DNA of 64,000 nucleotides. It comes from Cupriavidus gilardii (GTDB lineage: Bacteria > Pseudomonadota > Gammaproteobacteria > Burkholderiales > Burkholderiaceae). Of the stretch, positions 25,220 to 34,377 are shown piece by piece. The position numbers were made by a program, and so were the translations under genes. Below the pieces are notes generated by a model that saw nothing but the letters and a program-made list of their open reading frames with translations, did not search any database and was not told the origin of the DNA. Positions within the stretch are counted from its first letter, which is position 1; every line of letters starts with the position of its first letter. The stretch spans positions 62,001-126,000 of the forward strand of contig NZ_JABTYE010000003.1 in assembly GCF_013314895.1 (NCBI RefSeq), given 5' to 3'.

Positions 25220-26692
25220 ATGGAAGCCATTGCCGATATCACCGCCATCGGACGAGAGACCGGAACGCCGGGTCAGGCCGGTGGACAGTCCGGACCGACG
25301 GGTCCATCCCGGCCCTACGATCCCGCCTATGACCCGCTGGTCGCGCCGACACCCGGCCAGGGCCGCGACTACGCGCCGACCTACTGGATCGGCACCGCCG
25401 GCGAGCCGCCGCCCGACGACGGTCCGATCACGCACGACGTCGACGTCGATGTCGCCATCATCGGCTCGGGCTTCACCGGGCTGACCTGCGCGATCTTCCT
25501 CGCGCAGGAACACGGCATCAAGGCCACCGTGCTGGAGGCCAACCGCGTCAGCTGGGGCTGCAGCACGCGCAATGGCGGCCAGGCGCAATGCGCCTCGGGC
25601 CGGCTCAAGCGCTCGCAATGGATCCAGCGCTACGGCCTGGACGCCGCGCTGCGGCTGCACGAGGAAGTGTGCGCGGGCATGGAGACCTTCAAGACGCTGA
25701 TCCGCGATATCGACTGCGATCCGCAGCCGGGCGGTCATCTGTATATCGCGCATCGTCCGCAGGCGATGCCGGCGCTGGAGAAGGAAGCCAAGCTGCTGCG
25801 CGAGGTGTTCCACTACGACGCCCGCATCCTCGATGCCGACACCGTCAAGCGCGAATACGTCGACGACAAGGAAGCCGCCGGCGCGATGCATGAGCCCGAG
25901 GGCATCGGCATCCATGCCGGCAAGCTGGCATTCGGCTACCTGCGCCGCGCCCGCGCGCTGGGCGCCACCGTGCATCCGTCGAGCCCGGTGCTCGACTGGA
26001 CCACGCGCGACGGCGTGCACTATCTGCGCACGCCGGGCGGCATCGTACGGGCGCGCGCGGTCGGCGTCGCCACCGGCGGCTATACCTCGCAGAATCTGCA
26101 TCCGCATCTGAAGAACCGGCTGTTCCCGATCCTGTCGAACTCGATCGTGACGCGGCCGCTGACGCCCGACGAAATCGCGGCCTGCAACTTCCGCACGACG
26201 CAGGTCATCACCGACACCCGGATCCTGCGCCACTACTACCGGCTGATGCCGGACGGCCGCCTGCAGATCGGCAGCCGCAGCGCGATCACCGGCACCGATG
26301 CGCCGCAGCCCCGGTACGAGCAGAAGCTGGTCGACGACATGGTGCGCAAGTTCCCGGCGCTCAAGGGCATACCGATCGACTACTCGTGGTGGGGCTGGGT
26401 CGACGTCAGCCACGACATGATGCCGCGCATCTTCCGGCCCGATCCCGCGCAGACGATCTATTACGCGATGGGCTACGGCGGCAATGGCGTCATGTACTCG
26501 GCCCAGGCAGGCCGGCGCATGGCCGCGATGATCGCCGGCAAGAACCCTGGCCCGGAGCTGCCGATCTTCCGTTCGGCGCTGCCCTTTCCCAATGTGCGCG
26601 AATGGGTCGAATCGCCGGCCTTTGCACCGTTCCGGCGGCTGGGGCAGCGGTTCCTGTACCACTGGTATCACCTGAAGGACGACGTGCTGTAG
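25220..26692 (+). CDS. tauY: taurine dehydrogenase large subunit, FAD-dependent
   Basis: TauY oxidatively deaminates taurine to sulfoacetaldehyde and ammonium, passing electrons to the respiratory chain. The 490-residue protein (about 53 kDa) is a DAO/DadA-family flavoprotein. It has a dinucleotide fold VDVAIIGSGFTGLTCAIFLA at about residues 75-95, then SWGCSTRNGGQAQCASGRLK, AVGVATGGYTSQ, and the C-terminal FAD segment YYAMGYGGNGVMYSAQAGRRMA. ATG 25220 follows AGGAG. The N-terminal 70 residues are Gly/Pro-rich without a signal peptide. Other amine oxidations are possible for the family; xsc and tauX next door make taurine by far the likeliest. Confidence 0.87.
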   Translation: MEAIADITAIGRETGTPGQAGGQSGPTGPSRPYDPAYDPLVAPTPGQGRDYAPTYWIGTAGEPPPDDGPITHDVDVDVAIIGSGFTGLTCAIFLAQEHGIKATVLEANRVSWGCSTRNGGQAQCASGRLKRSQWIQRYGLDAALRLHEEVCAGMETFKTLIRDIDCDPQPGGHLYIAHRPQAMPALEKEAKLLREVFHYDARILDADTVKREYVDDKEAAGAMHEPEGIGIHAGKLAFGYLRRARALGATVHPSSPVLDWTTRDGVHYLRTPGGIVRARAVGVATGGYTSQNLHPHLKNRLFPILSNSIVTRPLTPDEIAACNFRTTQVITDTRILRHYYRLMPDGRLQIGSRSAITGTDAPQPRYEQKLVDDMVRKFPALKGIPIDYSWWGWVDVSHDMMPRIFRPDPAQTIYYAMGYGGNGVMYSAQAGRRMAAMIAGKNPGPELPIFRSALPFPNVREWVESPAFAPFRRLGQRFLYHWYHLKDDVL

Positions 26693-26699
26693 TTCAGGA

Positions 26700-26763
26700 G
26701 CGAGCCGTACCCATGCGGCTCGCATACCGCAAACACGCTCCCTCTCCCACTTGTGGGAGAGGG
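26700..26763. repeat. two hairpins between tauY and tauR, including palindromic repeat copy 4
   Basis: GCGAGCCG-N8-CGGCTCGC (26700-26723) starts 8 bp after the tauY stop and may end or stabilise that transcript. CCCTCTCCCAC-TT-GTGGGAGAGGG (26740-26763) is a variant member of the window's palindromic repeat family. No T-run follows either of them. Confidence 0.75.
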
Positions 26764-26888
26764 GAGCAAACCCGCCAGCGGCACACGGCCTTCGATCACC
26801 GGCTTTCCACCCATACCCCCTCCCCGCCCCTTGCCCGATAATGCTCCCCGATCCAAGGACGAAACCGACGATACGGAGCGCGAACGGC

Positions 26889-28403
26889 ATGGCCACGGCG
26901 GGCAAGGGAAACACCTTCTGGAATCGGCTGCTGCAATTGCCGGCCGATTCGGGCCTGAGCCTGCAGGCCCAGCTGCGCCAGCAGATCGTCTCCGCGATCC
27001 TGTCGCGGCAGTTGCCCGAAGGCAGCGCGCTGCCGTCGAGCCGCGAACTGGCGGCGACGCTCGGTATCGCGCGCAATACGGTGATCCTGGCCTTCCAGCA
27101 GCTGGTCGACGAGCACTTCCTCGAGACACGGCCCCGGCGCGGGTACTTCGTCGTCGAGCAGTTGCCGAGCATGGCGCGGCCGGCGCCGTCCGGAAGCGCT
27201 GGCACACCGTCGAGCGCGAATAACGACAACGGGACTTCCGGCCCCGACTGGCGCGAGCGGCTGCCCGACATCAGCGGGCTGCGCGCCATCGTCAAGCCCA
27301 ACGACTGGCAGAACTATCCGTATCCCTTCATCTATGGCCAGTTCGACCCGGCGCTGTTTCCGACCGCGGACTGGCGCGAATGCTCGCGCATGGCGCTGGC
27401 CGTGCTGGAAATCCGCGGCTGGGCCTCCGACCTGATCGACCGCGACGATCCGCTGCTGATCGAGCAGTTGCAGCGGCACGTGCTGCCGCGCCGCGGCGTC
27501 TGGGCCAATCCGGACGAGATCATGGTCACACTGGGCGCGCAGCATGCGCTGTATCTGTTGGCGGATCTGCTGATGCGTGACGCCGTGGTCGGGCTGGAGG
27601 AACCTGGCTACAGCGATGCGCGCGCGATCTTCGGCATGCGGGCAAGGGAGGTGGTGCCGCTGCCGGTCGACGACTCGGGTCTGCGTCCGGAAGGTCAGCT
27701 CTCGCGCTGCGACTATGCCTTCGTCACGCCAAGCTACCAGTGCCCGACCACGGTGACGATGCCGCTGGACCGGCGCGAGGCGCTGCTCGCCGAGGCGCAC
27801 CGGCACGACGTGGTGCTGATCGAGGACGACTACGACACCGAAAATCCCGCGCTGACGCAGCCGATTCCCGCGCTGAAAAGCCTCGATCGCGAAGGCCGCG
27901 TGATCTATGTCGGCAGCCTGTCGAAGTCCTTCGTGCCCGGCATCCGGCTCGGCTATATCGTCGCCCCGAGCTCGGTGATCCGCCAGGCGCGGGCGCTGCG
28001 GCGCTACATGCTTCGGCATCCGCCGGCCAACAACCAGCGCGCCACCGCGCTGTTCATCTCGCTGGGCCACCACGATGCGCTGCTGCGGCGCGTCGCGCCG
28101 ATCTTCCAGCGCCGCGCCGCGGTGCTGGGCGACATGCTGGCGCGGCATCTGCCGCAATGCCGCGTACAGAATTCGCCGGGGGCGTCGTCGTTCTGGGTCG
28201 AGGGTCCGCCGGGACTCGACGCGCGCAAGCTCGGGGATGTCGCGCTGCGGCATGGCGTGATCATCGAGCCGGGCGATGTGTTCTTTGCCGCCGACGGACC
28301 GTCGCCGCACTTCCGCCTCGGTTACACGGGGATTGCCGAGGAACGGATCGAGGAAGGCGTCCGGCTGCTGGCCCGGTTGATCGAGCACGAGCGTCGGCGC
28401 TGA
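26889..28403 (+). CDS. tauR: MocR/GabR-type regulator of taurine utilisation
   Basis: The 504-residue protein is a MocR-type fusion. A GntR winged helix lies at about residues 15-80 (QAQLRQQIVSAILSRQLPEGSALPSSRELAATLG, NTVILAFQQLVDEHFLETRPRRGYFV). A class-I aminotransferase-like domain follows from about 130, with the PLP lysine in VGSLSKSFVPGIRLGY and IEDDYDTE. TauR of Rhodobacter has this architecture and activates taurine genes in the presence of taurine. ATG 26889 has GGAG 10 bp upstream. It follows tauY by 196 bp in the same direction. Candidate targets are the promoters before tauX, xsc, pta and tauA. Confidence 0.88.
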   Translation: MATAGKGNTFWNRLLQLPADSGLSLQAQLRQQIVSAILSRQLPEGSALPSSRELAATLGIARNTVILAFQQLVDEHFLETRPRRGYFVVEQLPSMARPAPSGSAGTPSSANNDNGTSGPDWRERLPDISGLRAIVKPNDWQNYPYPFIYGQFDPALFPTADWRECSRMALAVLEIRGWASDLIDRDDPLLIEQLQRHVLPRRGVWANPDEIMVTLGAQHALYLLADLLMRDAVVGLEEPGYSDARAIFGMRAREVVPLPVDDSGLRPEGQLSRCDYAFVTPSYQCPTTVTMPLDRREALLAEAHRHDVVLIEDDYDTENPALTQPIPALKSLDREGRVIYVGSLSKSFVPGIRLGYIVAPSSVIRQARALRRYMLRHPPANNQRATALFISLGHHDALLRRVAPIFQRRAAVLGDMLARHLPQCRVQNSPGASSFWVEGPPGLDARKLGDVALRHGVIIEPGDVFFAADGPSPHFRLGYTGIAEERIEEGVRLLARLIEHERRR

Positions 28404-28501
28404 AGCGCGACGATTTCCTTTCCCATCTTTGGTGCGCAACACGCAGCGCGCCGAGCACTTCGCAGACGGACCTAGGGCAAGTCCCGATGCCAATGCGTCG
28501 C

Positions 28502-28523
28502 GATTGTCCCCGCGGCGACAATC
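28502..28523. promoter_or_regulatory. inverted repeat upstream of the tannase gene
   Basis: GATTGTC-N8-GACAATC lies in the 255-bp gap between tauR and the tannase-family gene. It is about 135 bp before the start at 28659. It could be an operator; no matching promoter was placed. Confidence 0.35.
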
Positions 28524-28658
28524 CGCGTCCTCCCGTGCGCCTATTCTTCCTTCGAGCCGCCCCAATGCAGCAGCCGCCGTTCGAGTTTGCGCCGGATCAG
28601 TGTCGAGGGGCAGGTCGCGACCGTCCTGGCCTGACTCCATGACAACGAAGGAGACGAC

Positions 28659-30236
28659 ATGGCACAGACTTGCGCTTCGCATTGGCATCGCATCGTCCTG
28701 ACCGCCCTGACGGTGGCCGCCCTGGCCGCCTGCGGAGACAGCGACGACGACCACAAACCCCCGCCGCCGCCTCCCATGGCCAATGCGCAGCAGGCGTGCG
28801 CGCAGCTTGCCGGGAAGACCGTCGCCGGCGCGACAGTCACGGCAGCCGCCACCGTCGCGGCAAGCGGTCCGCAACCGCTGTTCTGCAAGGTCAACGCGAC
28901 CATTCCGCCGCAATTGAACCTGGAACTGCGGCTTCCGGACCAGTGGAACGGCAAGCTGTATTACGGCGGCGGCGGCGGTTACAACGGGTCGATCCCGGGT
29001 ATCGAGGTGCCGACCAACCTCGCGGCGCTGAAGCAGGGCTACGCCACCGTCAATAGCGACTCCGGCCATTCGGGCAACGGGCTGTCGGCGGATTTCGCCC
29101 TCGACGATCCGCACGCGGCCAGCCTGTTTGGCTATCAGTCGGTGCCGACCGTGATGTCCTCCGCGCGCGAGATGCTGCAGACCGCCTATGGCAAGGCGCC
29201 GGAACGCTCCTATTTCGAGGGCTGTTCCAATGGCGGCCGCGAAGCGCTGATGGCGGCGCAACGCAATCCGAACCTCTTCGACGGCATCATCGCGCGCGCG
29301 CCAGCCTACAACTGGGTCGGCTTCATGGGGGCATTCAATCGCAATGCGAAGGCGCTCGCGGCGCCCGGCGGCGCGTTCAACGCGGCAAAGACCGGTCTGC
29401 TGGCAAGGGCGGTGCGCGATGCCTGCGATGCGCAGGATGGCATCGCCGACGGCGTGGTGTCGAATCCGCAGTCCTGCCGCTTCGATCCGGCGGTCCTTCG
29501 CTGTTCCGGCGGTTCGGATGCCGGCGACACGTGCCTGTCGGACGCGCAGCTGGCGGTCGTGCAATCGTGGACGTCCCCGGCGGTATGGGCCAACGGCACC
29601 TACTCCAATGCGGGCTGGGCACTGACCGGAAACGAGGACGACCCGGGAGCCTGGGGCGTTTGGCTGACGGGCAACGGCAATCTGAACATGGCGCTGCAAT
29701 TCCTCTTCCAGGACACCACGGTAAAGAACTATCTGGCGCGCGACCGCTCGCAGGACTCGCTGACCTATACCTGGGACAGCAACGTCAGCGCGCTTGCCAA
29801 CCTGTCCAACCTGAACGACGCGACCAACATCGACCTGCGGCCATTGAAGAACAGCAACGCCAAACTGATCCTCTGGCACGGCACCAACGACGCTGCCCTC
29901 AGCTTCAAGGCAACCAATGCCTATTACGAAGGGATGGTGGGCGCAGTCGGTGGACAGGCAGCGGCGGACGAGTTCGTCCGCTACTACCTGGCGCCGGGCG
30001 TCAACCATTGCGCCGGCGGACCCGGCGCGGATCAGACCGATCTGTTGACCACGCTCGATACCTGGGTGACCAAGGGCACCGCGCCGGGGACGCTGACCGC
30101 CACGAAGGAGATCAACGGCGCCACCGCGTTCACGCGTCCACTGTGCCGATATCCGCAATACCCGCGCTATACGGGGCCGGCGAACGACGCGGCAGCCGCG
30201 GCGCAGGCGTCGAACTATACGTGCACTGCGCCGTAA
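28659..30236 (+). CDS. tannase / feruloyl esterase family lipoprotein
   Basis: The 525-residue protein starts behind GAAGGAG. Its signal ends in a lipobox (TVAALAAC, followed by GDSDDDHKPPPPPP), so it is probably lipid-anchored. The tannase-family serine hydrolase triad is visible. The nucleophile lies in the family motif GCSNGG (FEGCSNGGREALMAAQ), Asp in HGTNDAALSF and His in PGVNHCAGG, with paired cysteines near the triad. The family hydrolyses gallate, ferulate or terephthalate-type esters. The substrate cannot be told from sequence. The gene appears monocistronic and follows the taurine cluster without an obvious link. Confidence 0.88.
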   Translation: MAQTCASHWHRIVLTALTVAALAACGDSDDDHKPPPPPPMANAQQACAQLAGKTVAGATVTAAATVAASGPQPLFCKVNATIPPQLNLELRLPDQWNGKLYYGGGGGYNGSIPGIEVPTNLAALKQGYATVNSDSGHSGNGLSADFALDDPHAASLFGYQSVPTVMSSAREMLQTAYGKAPERSYFEGCSNGGREALMAAQRNPNLFDGIIARAPAYNWVGFMGAFNRNAKALAAPGGAFNAAKTGLLARAVRDACDAQDGIADGVVSNPQSCRFDPAVLRCSGGSDAGDTCLSDAQLAVVQSWTSPAVWANGTYSNAGWALTGNEDDPGAWGVWLTGNGNLNMALQFLFQDTTVKNYLARDRSQDSLTYTWDSNVSALANLSNLNDATNIDLRPLKNSNAKLILWHGTNDAALSFKATNAYYEGMVGAVGGQAAADEFVRYYLAPGVNHCAGGPGADQTDLLTTLDTWVTKGTAPGTLTATKEINGATAFTRPLCRYPQYPRYTGPANDAAAAAQASNYTCTAP

Positions 30237-30270
30237 GCGTGGGACAAACGCTTCGGCTCGCTGCTACTCG

Positions 30271-30392
30271 CTCCCCTCTCCCGCCACGCGGGAGAGGGGT
30301 TGGGGGAGAGGGTCGTTCGCAACAGCGATGTCGCAGCCTGAATCGCCCTGCCCTCTCCCCCACCCGTCTGCCACAAGTGGGAGAGGGGAGCC
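30271..30392. repeat. mirrored palindromic repeat element, copy 5 plus degenerate partner
   Basis: CCCCTCTCCCGC-CAC-GCGGGAGAGGGG (30273-30299) is followed by the outer arm TTGGGGGAGAGGG. A degenerate partner CCCTCTCCCCCACCCGTC...GTGGGAGAGGGGAG lies at about 30350-30390. It occupies the gap between the convergent tannase gene and the gene ending at 30447. Confidence 0.8.
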
Positions 30393-30446
30393 TTCTGCCA
30401 GCGCTCCCGCTACATCGTCGCACCGCGAACGTGCCCAGGTCCGCGG

Positions 30447-30896
30447 TTACTGCGCTCTAGCGCCCGCCTCCGTCGTCGCCGTCATCCCGCCCAGCGCCGC
30501 CGCGGGATTCCACGTAAAGAACCGCATCCACGCATCGAGCCAGCGTCCCTGCATGTCGGCGCCGATCTCCCAGGCGGTCTGGCCATACTTCGTTGCCATC
30601 GACAACGCCGGGGCGGGCGCGGTGATCTGCTGCGCAAGGCGCTCGTCGGGGTCCCACTTCCAGACCCACGACGTCCACTGGAAGCCGGCCTCCTCCATCA
30701 GCGCGCCATAGAAGCTCCAGCCGAGCGCGGCCAGCTTCAGGTAGTCGCGCGCCAGCATGGTGGAAGCGTCGGGCACTTCGGTAACCGCGGGAATCGGCCG
30801 CTGCCCGGCCAACTGCTCGGTGGTCACATCGGTCACATCGGTGACATCGGTGACGTCAGCGGTCATCGAATTCGCGCGAGGTGCTTTGCTCTTCAT
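30447..30896 (-). CDS. hypothetical protein with VTD tripeptide repeats
   Basis: I do not recognise a family for this 149-residue protein. ATG 30896 is preferred because AAGGAG lies 7 bp upstream; a second ATG at 30902 is too close to that site. After a basic start (MKSKAPRANS) it has a tandem VTD run (ADVTDVTDVTDVTTEQ) encoded by an imperfect 9-bp DNA repeat at about 30820-30862. The C-terminal 100 residues are rich in Trp and aromatics (GWSFYGALMEEAGFQWTSWVWKWDP, then WLDAWMRFFTWNPAAAL). That region looks like amphipathic helices, somewhat like phasin-type or granule-surface proteins, but this is only an impression. It is divergent from the pcm gene. Confidence 0.55.
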   Translation of the reverse strand: MKSKAPRANSMTADVTDVTDVTDVTTEQLAGQRPIPAVTEVPDASTMLARDYLKLAALGWSFYGALMEEAGFQWTSWVWKWDPDERLAQQITAPAPALSMATKYGQTAWEIGADMQGRWLDAWMRFFTWNPAAALGGMTATTEAGARAQ

Positions 30897-31140
30897 CGTC
30901 ATGCTCCTTGGAAGTCGCCGGACGGCGGTGGAAAAGAAGCCGAGCGGAACGCAAGAACGACGCCAGCGGCATCGCGCCCATCGCGCCGTGCAAGCGCATG
31001 GAGCATTTACACGCCTTGTACGCGGGCCCGTGCACGATCTTCCAGCAGTGCGAAGCCCGGCAAAACGACGTGATCGAAAGCACGGGGGAGTCGCCGCCGG
31101 CGTCGATGGCACGGACGATGCGTGACACCCCAGACACGAC

Positions 31141-31893
31141 ATGCGCCACATCCGCCACGCCTCGATCGCCATGACCTCCCGCCTCTTCAACGGCCCCGAA
31201 AATCAGGCCGAACATCAGCCCGAACATCAGCTCGAACGCTATCGTCTGCGCATGGTCGAGCTGCAGATCGCCGCACGCGGCATCCGCGATCCGGCGGTCC
31301 TGGCGGCCATGCGCGAGGTGCCGCGCGAGCGCTTCGTGCCCGACGCGCTGCGGCAATCGGCCTACGACGACGCACCGCTGTCGATCGGCTCCGGCCAGAC
31401 CATTTCGCAGCCCTATATCGTCGCCCGCATGGTCGAGGCGGCGCGGCTGCATCCCGCCTCCCGGGTACTCGAGATCGGCACCGGCTCGGGCTATGCGGCC
31501 GCGGTGATGGCGCGCATCGCCGCCCGCGTGATTTCGGTGGAGCGCTGGCGTCGGCTGGCCGAGCGCGCCAGCGACGTGCTGCGCGCGCTGGGCTTCGATA
31601 ACGTCGAGGTCCACCTGGCCGACGGCACCGCCGGCTGGGAAGCGGGCGCGCCCTACGACGCCATCGTGTCCGCCGCGGCCAGCCCCGACATCCCCGCCGC
31701 ATGGCTGGCGCAGCTGGCGCCGGGCGGCACGCTGGTGATGCCGCACGGCCATCCCGGTCATGCGCAGCGGCTTCTGCGCATCGGCAAGCGCGCGGACGGC
31801 ACGCTGGAGCGCGAGGACCTCGCCGGCGTGGCCTTCGTGCCGCTGGTCGCGCGCACGGCCGAGGAGGCCGGCAACGAGAACGGCGGCGACTGA
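31141..31893 (+). CDS. pcm: protein-L-isoaspartate O-methyltransferase
   Basis: Pcm uses S-adenosylmethionine to methylate isoaspartyl residues in damaged proteins. SAM motif I is VLEIGTGSGYAAAVMA. PCMT signatures include PRERFVPDALRQSAYDDAPLSIGSGQTISQPYIVARM and the C-terminal LAPGGTLVMPHG. Length is 250 residues from ATG 31141, or 240 from ATG 31171; neither has a Shine-Dalgarno sequence, so the start is uncertain. The N-terminus contains a small duplicated motif (AEHQPEHQLE). The erythromycin-esterase-family gene follows 95 bp downstream, a linkage seen in other proteobacteria. Confidence 0.88.
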   Translation: MRHIRHASIAMTSRLFNGPENQAEHQPEHQLERYRLRMVELQIAARGIRDPAVLAAMREVPRERFVPDALRQSAYDDAPLSIGSGQTISQPYIVARMVEAARLHPASRVLEIGTGSGYAAAVMARIAARVISVERWRRLAERASDVLRALGFDNVEVHLADGTAGWEAGAPYDAIVSAAASPDIPAAWLAQLAPGGTLVMPHGHPGHAQRLLRIGKRADGTLEREDLAGVAFVPLVARTAEEAGNENGGD

Positions 31894-31988
31894 GGACCAT
31901 CGACCAAGACCATTCACCACGACCACCGATCAGACCTTCGATCGAGACCCATCAATCGAGAACCATCGACGACCCGCGGAGGACCGAC

Positions 31989-33335
31989 ATGACCAGCGCA
32001 CTGCACGATCCCATGACCGGCCAGGTGCTCGCCGACACCGATATCGTCGAACGGATCGCCGAGGCGGCCGAACGGCTGCCGGCCATCGACGATGCGGGAT
32101 TCGCCGAGGTGGTGGACCGGTTTGCCGACTGCCGCGTGGTCCTGCTCGGCGAATCGACGCACGGCACCGCGCAGTTCTACGAGGCGCGCGCCGCCTTCAC
32201 GCGACGGCTGATCGAGCGGCACGGCTTTCGCATCGTCGCGGTCGAAGCCGACTGGCCCGACGCCGCCGCGATCGACCGCTATGTCCGCCAACTGCCGGCT
32301 GCCGAACACCAGGAACCGCCGTTCCGGCGCTTTCCCACCTGGATGTGGCGCAACACATCGGTGGAGGCGCTGGTCGAATGGATGCGCGGCTACAACGCCG
32401 AACGCACGCCGGACCAGCGCGCGGGCTTCTTCGGCCTCGACATCTACAGCCTGGGCAGCTCGATCGCGACCGTGCTGGGCTATCTGAACCGCGTCGATCC
32501 CGACGGCGCGCGCGAGGCGCGCGAACGCTACGGCTGCCTGCTGCCGTGGCGCGAGGATCCGTCGCGTTACGGCCGCGCGGTGCTGAGCGGCCGGACGCGC
32601 GACTGCGAGGACGAAGTCATTGCCCAGCTGCAGGCGCTGCTGGAAAAGCAGCTGGACTACGCCATGCGCGGGCGCGAGCCCTTCTTCGACGCCGCGCAGA
32701 ACGCGCATCTGGTGGCCTCGGCCGAGCAGTACTACCGGCTGATGTACTACGGCGGGCCCGAAAGCTGGAACCTGCGCGACACCCATATGTTCGACACGCT
32801 GGCGCGTCTGCTGGACACCTATGCGCCCGGTGCCAAGGCGGTGGTGTGGGCGCACAACTCGCACATCGGCGACGCGGATGCGACCGCGATGGGCCGCGAC
32901 CATGGCGAGACCAATATCGGTCGGCTGTGCCGCGCGCGCTTCGGCAGGGAGGCGGCGCTGATCGGCTTTTCCACGTCGCGCGGCACCGTGGCCGCCGCGT
33001 CCGACTGGGACGGACCGATGCAGGTGATGGACGTCGTGCCCGCGCGCGCCGACAGCTACGAGGCGCTGTTCCGGCGCACCGGTATCGACCGCTGCTTCAT
33101 CGACCTGCGCGAAGGCGTCCACGAGCAGGCGCGCGCGCTGCTGACGGTGCCGCGCCAGGAACGCTTCATCGGCGTGGTGTATCGGCCCGATACCGAATTC
33201 GCCAGCCACTATGCGTTCGCCTGCCTGCCGCAGCAGTTCGACGCGCTGGCATGGTTCGACCGCACCGAGGCCGTGAAGGCCTTGCCCACTGCGGCGCGCA
33301 CCGGCATGCCGGACACCTACCCGTTCGGCCTGTAG
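31989..33335 (+). CDS. erythromycin esterase family protein
   Basis: The 448-residue protein starts at ATG 31989 behind GCGGAGGA. The family's active-site segments are visible: VVLLGESTHGTAQFYEAR at about residue 50, IVAVEADWPDAAAID, and VVWAHNSHIGDADATAMG around 290, supplying the catalytic Glu and His residues. True Ere enzymes open the macrolide lactone. Most chromosomal homologues of this kind, often beside pcm, have no proven drug substrate, so resistance should not be assumed. There is no signal peptide, so it is cytoplasmic. Confidence 0.85.
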   Translation: MTSALHDPMTGQVLADTDIVERIAEAAERLPAIDDAGFAEVVDRFADCRVVLLGESTHGTAQFYEARAAFTRRLIERHGFRIVAVEADWPDAAAIDRYVRQLPAAEHQEPPFRRFPTWMWRNTSVEALVEWMRGYNAERTPDQRAGFFGLDIYSLGSSIATVLGYLNRVDPDGAREARERYGCLLPWREDPSRYGRAVLSGRTRDCEDEVIAQLQALLEKQLDYAMRGREPFFDAAQNAHLVASAEQYYRLMYYGGPESWNLRDTHMFDTLARLLDTYAPGAKAVVWAHNSHIGDADATAMGRDHGETNIGRLCRARFGREAALIGFSTSRGTVAAASDWDGPMQVMDVVPARADSYEALFRRTGIDRCFIDLREGVHEQARALLTVPRQERFIGVVYRPDTEFASHYAFACLPQQFDALAWFDRTEAVKALPTAARTGMPDTYPFGL

Positions 33336-33444
33336 CCACGGCGCGGCAACGCCGGCGTGCGGCGCGAGGCGGGGCTTAGAATGCGGCACGGGCCACGCAA
33401 TGCATTGCCCGGCCCGCCCCGACCGACCCGCCAGAGAGAACCCG

Positions 33445-34377
33445 GTGCGCTACGAATTGACGGACCTTCGGCTGTTCCAGGCCATCGCCGAATCGCAAAG
33501 CCTGTCCGGCGGCGCCGCCGCCATTCATATCACCGCATCGGCGGCCAGCTATCGGCTCAAGAACCTCGAGCTGGCGCTGGGCACGCCGCTGTTCGTGCGC
33601 GCGGCGCGCGGCATGGAGCTGACCGCGGCCGGCACCGCGCTGCTCGGCCACGTGCGCGAGCTGCTGCGCGGCCTCGAACGGATGCATGGCGAACTCGGGC
33701 GGTTTTCCGCGGGATTGAAGGGCAATATTCGCCTGATCGCCAACAGCAGTTCGCTGAACGGCTTCATTCTGCCCAGCGTCAGCCGTTTCCTGAACGCCCA
33801 TCCCGACGTCAATATCGATCTGGAGGAACGGGCCAGCCGCGAGATCGCGGCCGCCATCGCCGCGGGCGAGGCCGATGTCGGCGTGCTGGCCGGCGAGGTC
33901 GAGACGCAGGGCGTGCGCTGGATGCCGTACGCGATCGACGAGTTGATGCTCGCCGTGCCAGCCGATCATCCGCTGACGCGCGAGGCCCGGGCGCAGCCCG
34001 GCGGCGTGCGCTTCGGCGCGGCGCTGGAGCACGACTTCGTCTGCCCCGGCCGCGATACCAGCAATGTGGTCTTCCTGCGCGATACCGCGCACCGGCTGGG
34101 ACGCACGCCCAATGTGCGCCTGCATGCGCCGACCTTCGATGCGGTGCTGGCGCTGGTCGAAGCCGGCGTGGGGCTGGCGCTGGTGCCGCGCAGCGTCGCC
34201 GCGGGCTCGCTGCGCGACGGCCGCGTCGTCGGGGTGCGCCTGGCCGAGGACTGGGCGCGGCGCCAGCTCAATCTGGTGCTGCCGGCGCCGGGCAAGCTGC
34301 CCGCTTTCGCCGAGGCGTTTGCCGAGTTCCTGCTGGGCGATCCGCACGTGGCCGCGACGCGCGACGTGCTGCCATGA
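33445..34377 (+). CDS. LysR-family transcriptional regulator
   Basis: The 310-residue regulator has the LysR winged helix at residues about 1-60 (RYELTDLRLFQAIAESQSLSGGAAAIHITASAASYRLKNLE) and a periplasmic-binding-like effector domain from about 88. GTG 33445 fits the family N-terminus and follows AGAGAGAA. An ATG 15 codons upstream is less likely. It precedes a co-directional CoA-transferase / binding-protein / hydratase set by 112 bp and is a good candidate for their regulator. That gap could hold its operator, although I see no clear T-N11-A box. Confidence 0.88.
   Translation: MRYELTDLRLFQAIAESQSLSGGAAAIHITASAASYRLKNLELALGTPLFVRAARGMELTAAGTALLGHVRELLRGLERMHGELGRFSAGLKGNIRLIANSSSLNGFILPSVSRFLNAHPDVNIDLEERASREIAAAIAAGEADVGVLAGEVETQGVRWMPYAIDELMLAVPADHPLTREARAQPGGVRFGAALEHDFVCPGRDTSNVVFLRDTAHRLGRTPNVRLHAPTFDAVLALVEAGVGLALVPRSVAAGSLRDGRVVGVRLAEDWARRQLNLVLPAPGKLPAFAEAFAEFLLGDPHVAATRDVLP

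Noticed and set aside
26796-30158. 1120-codon minus frame across tauR and the tannase gene
   Set aside because: It lies antisense to two genes with clear families and catalytic motifs.
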